The notes beneath the pieces were generated by a model, which was not told the DNA's origin, searched no databases, and worked only from the letters and a program-made list of their open reading frames with translations. Positions 5,659 to 7,735 of a stretch of DNA of 7,735 bases are shown here, in pieces. Source of the DNA: Dehalococcoidia bacterium (GTDB lineage Bacteria > Chloroflexota > Dehalococcoidia > UBA3495); assembly GCA_028822675.1 (NCBI GenBank), contig JAPKDE010000119.1, positions 1 through 7,735 of the forward strand, given 5' to 3'. How positions within the stretch are numbered: the first letter of the stretch is position 1; every line of letters begins with the position of its first letter. The position numbers and the translations under genes are program-made.

Positions 5659-7002
5659 CTATTTAGGGCTGCTTTGCAGCTTGGCCCGCTGAGTATAGCG
5701 GTTTTCAGGCTTGGGTAGTCCCAGGTTACCGCGCAGTGTGTCTGCTTCATACTCGGTTCGAAACAGACCCCGTTCTTTTAAGATGGGCAACACCTGATCC
5801 ACAAAATCGTTGAACCCTTGGGGCAGCACGCTGTTGTTCAACATGAAGCCATCTGCCGCGCCATTTTCGAACCAAGCCTGCATCGAGTCGGCTACTTGGA
5901 TTGGAGTGCCGATGAACTCGTTTCGCGGGGTGGTCGATCTTAGCGCCATCTCACGCAGGGTCAGGTTCTCGTCCTTGGCCAACTGCTTGATCTTATCGGT
6001 GGTGCTCTCCCAACCATTACGGCCGAAGTCTCCCAGGTCTGGGAACGGCGCGTCTAGATCGAAGGGCGAGAAGTCCATGTCGTTGAAGTAGCGACCCAAG
6101 TAATTTAGGGCGTCATCAATGACCACCAGGTTAGCGATCTCTTGATATTTGGCCTCCGCCTCTTCCGAGGTGTCACCGACGATTGGTCCGCAGCCCGGCA
6201 TGATTAAGACTTCGTCCGAATTGCGACCGGAAGCTGCAGCCCGCTGCTTTACGTCCTTATAAAAATCGGTGGCGTCGGCTCTGGTTGCCTGTCCTGTGAA
6301 AATGGCATCCGCAACTGTGGCAGCGAACCCGCGTCCTGATTCCGATGAACCAGCTTGGATCAGTACCGGGCTGCCCTGCTTGGAACGGGAAATGTTCAGG
6401 GGCCCCTGAACGTTGAAGAACTCGCCCTCATGGTCTAGGCGGTGCATCTTGGTTGGGTCAATGAATACCCCGGATTCTTTGTCCCGCACGAATGCGTCGT
6501 CTTCCCAGGAATCCCACAGCCCCTTGGTTATCTCAACAAACTCAGTGGCCATGCGGTAGCGCAGGTCGTGTTGGGGGTGCTCCGGTTTGTTGTAGTTGGC
6601 TGCGGAGCCTTCCAAAGGCGAGGTCACAATGTTCCAACCCGCCCGGCCATCGCTCAGATGGTCGATGGAAGAAAACTGCCGAGCCACCGTGTAGGGGTCG
6701 CTGTAGGTGGTGGACAGAGTCGCTGCCAGGCCGATGTTGGTGGTGTCCATGGCCAACGCGGCCAGCAGGGTCAGCGGCTCAAATCGGATGAGGAAGTTCG
6801 GGTGGGATTTCTCGCTGATGTAGAGTCCGTCGCCAAAGAAAACAAAGTCCAGTTTGGCGGCCTCTGCCTTACGGGTGAGACCCTGGTAATAGGCCAGGTT
6901 CACCGCGCCGTCTGGCACTGCGCTTGGGTGACGCCACGAGGCCATATTGCCGCCGCTTCCGGAGAGGAAAACGCCCAGTCGCATCATTCTTTTGTCGGTC
7001 AT
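5659..7002 (-). CDS. FMNH2-dependent monooxygenase, NtaA/SnaA/DszA-type LLM oxidoreductase
   Basis: A complete 447-residue luciferase-like TIM-barrel monooxygenase of the nitrilotriacetate / dibenzothiophene-sulfone group, at the normal length. Such enzymes use FMNH2 from a separate reductase plus O2 to hydroxylate, or to insert oxygen next to N, S or a carbonyl. Seen: [19 protein letters not shown] (8-26), FFGDGLYI (55-62), [13 protein letters not shown] (116-128), [16 protein letters not shown] (213-228, flavin phosphate-binding region), FIGTP (363-367), DGFML (384-388) and the family's C-terminal [18 protein letters not shown] (413-430). The ATG at 7002 has AGGA 6 nt upstream. It follows the small LLM gene by 23 nt and precedes the FMN reductase, its likely electron donor, though two REP doublets intervene. 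The substrate cannot be named from sequence; carbonyl, amine or sulfur compounds are all possible. Confidence 0.95.
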   Translation of the reverse strand: MTDKRMMRLGVFLSGSGGNMASWRHPSAVPDGAVNLAYYQGLTRKAEAAKLDFVFFGDGLYISEKSHPNFLIRFEPLTLLAALAMDTTNIGLAATLSTTYSDPYTVARQFSSIDHLSDGRAGWNIVTSPLEGSAANYNKPEHPQHDLRYRMATEFVEITKGLWDSWEDDAFVRDKESGVFIDPTKMHRLDHEGEFFNVQGPLNISRSKQGSPVLIQAGSSESGRGFAATVADAIFTGQATRADATDFYKDVKQRAAASGRNSDEVLIMPGCGPIVGDTSEEAEAKYQEIANLVVIDDALNYLGRYFNDMDFSPFDLDAPFPDLGDFGRNGWESTTDKIKQLAKDENLTLREMALRSTTPRNEFIGTPIQVADSMQAWFENGAADGFMLNNSVLPQGFNDFVDQVLPILKERGLFRTEYEADTLRGNLGLPKPENRYTQRAKLQSSPK

Positions 7003-7025
7003 GTTATTTCCTGCCCTGTAATGTT

Positions 7026-7735
7026 CTAACGATAGCTGCCGGCGATATTTGCCTCTGTGGCAACCTTGCTCAGCAACTCGTAAGACCGGAGCCGCTTCTG
7101 AAAATCGTTGACTGCGGTCACGGCCATAATCTCTGCCACGTTATGTAATCTCTGGATGTCCAAAAGTTTTTGTAACGCCAGTTCGGGGGAGCCGTGGACC
7201 ACCGGCGCCTCATAGACATTAATCTCAAATTTCTCACCGCACTGCGCCCCAAAGTCTTCGGCGGCCTTTAGGGTGGCGGTGGTCAGCGTGCGGCCACTCT
7301 CCAGGCTGATACGAATTACCTTGATTTTGGAGGCCAACTCGGCGGCTTCATCTTCGGTGTCGCCCACCACCACCGGCAGGGCGAGCATGGCGCGCTTTTG
7401 GGCGATCTTTGCCGGGTCGAACAGACGATGATAGTCCGTCATGGCCTTGGTCATCACGTCTTGGTCGCTGTTCAAGAAGAGGGCAAATACGTAGGGCAGA
7501 GCAAATTCAGCGGCCATCTCAGCGCTGGATGCAGAAGTGCCCAGCAGGTAGATGTCAGCAGACTGTGGTGGCTTGGGGCTGGCCATCAATCCGTGCAGAG
7601 CATGGCTCGGGGGCAGGTCTCCTTGGAGAAACTCACGCAACGCTGAAATCTTGTCGCCAATGGACCGTTCGCCAGCCACCGCTTGCTGTAGGGCCATGGT
7701 CGACTGGGGCAGCCCACCCGGTCCACGGCCAATGC
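7026..7735 (-). CDS. LLM class flavin oxidoreductase, MsnO8-like, 5' end outside window
   Basis: The C-terminal 235 residues of a second, smaller bacterial-luciferase-like oxidoreductase. The frame is open to the window edge: the first codons give [12 protein letters not shown], the 'lGlGRgpG' strand/loop typical of the family. The ATG at 7697 is therefore internal, not the start. Numbering from the first complete codon, [20 protein letters not shown] (62-81) followed by VFALFLN is the characteristic 'LLGsS..SA.lAAelGLPf.FA' segment of MsnO8-type members. [17 protein letters not shown] and the C-terminal [15 protein letters not shown]...[12 protein letters not shown] also fit. Full-length relatives are about 330 residues, so roughly 100 are missing. 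Most in this subgroup are of unknown substrate. It is only distantly like the NtaA-type gene that follows after 23 nt, so this is not a recent duplication. Two flavin oxygenases in tandem suggest a shared supply of reduced flavin. Confidence 0.9.
   Translation of the reverse strand, partial: IGRGPGGLPQSTMALQQAVAGERSIGDKISALREFLQGDLPPSHALHGLMASPKPPQSADIYLLGTSASSAEMAAEFALPYVFALFLNSDQDVMTKAMTDYHRLFDPAKIAQKRAMLALPVVVGDTEDEAAELASKIKVIRISLESGRTLTTATLKAAEDFGAQCGEKFEINVYEAPVVHGSPELALQKLLDIQRLHNVAEIMAVTAVNDFQKRLRSYELLSKVATEANIAGSYR

Noticed and set aside
6442..7029. 195-codon open frame on the plus strand
   Set aside because: It lies wholly antisense to the NtaA-type oxygenase, whose motifs are clear along the whole length. 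The antisense product has no recognisable domain.
7026..7697. A short complete protein starting at ATG 7697
   Set aside because: The frame continues to the window edge and the extra codons encode the conserved IGRGPGG of the luciferase family, so the ATG is internal.

Overview
The window holds eight genes, all read from the minus strand, so transcription runs from high to low coordinates. The outermost gene at each edge is cut off. Gene content suggests a heterotrophic bacterium rich in oxidative catabolism: two unrelated-looking luciferase-like (LLM) flavin monooxygenases, an SsuE-type FMN reductase, a molybdenum hydroxylase large subunit, a short-chain dehydrogenase and a bleomycin-hydrolase-type aminopeptidase. 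Abundant FMNH2-dependent monooxygenases together with CoxL/xanthine-dehydrogenase-family proteins are known from SAR202-type Chloroflexota, so I lean that way. This is an inference from gene content; no marker gene is present to prove it.

Layout in transcription order: (1) 7735-7026, C-terminal part of a small LLM oxidoreductase (MsnO8-like). (2) 7002-5659, full-length NtaA/SnaA/DszA-type FMNH2-dependent monooxygenase, only 23 nt downstream. (3) 5658-5254, a 405-nt gap with two copies of a 101-bp REP doublet (REPIN-like) and a small tandem repeat. (4) 5253-4678, FMN reductase, starting at TTG behind a perfect AGGAGG. (5) 4673-3936, small alpha/beta hydrolase, 4 nt after the reductase stop codon. 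(6) 3885-3352, an isolated beta-sandwich resembling the sugar-binding domain of GH2 enzymes. (7) 3262-2510, classical SDR dehydrogenase. (8) A 267-nt gap with a terminator-like hairpin and a possible promoter. (9) 2242-881, PepC/bleomycin hydrolase. (10) 845-1, N-terminal 281 residues of a xanthine dehydrogenase family molybdopterin-binding subunit.

Functional reading: the two-component oxygenase (LLM plus FMN reductase), the hydrolase and the SDR could form a pathway in which an alcohol is oxidised to a ketone, the ketone is oxygenated to an ester or lactone, and the ester is cleaved. This order is a hypothesis. The orphan sugar-binding-like protein in the same run hints at a glycosylated or sugar-related substrate. 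The PepC and molybdenum hydroxylase genes seem to form a second transcription unit, separated by the terminator-like hairpin. I see no tRNA, rRNA, CRISPR, transposase or phage gene. The most unusual items are the REPIN pair between oxygenase and reductase, the orphan GH2-like domain, and an Asp in place of the usual Gly after the catalytic ENSW motif of PepC.
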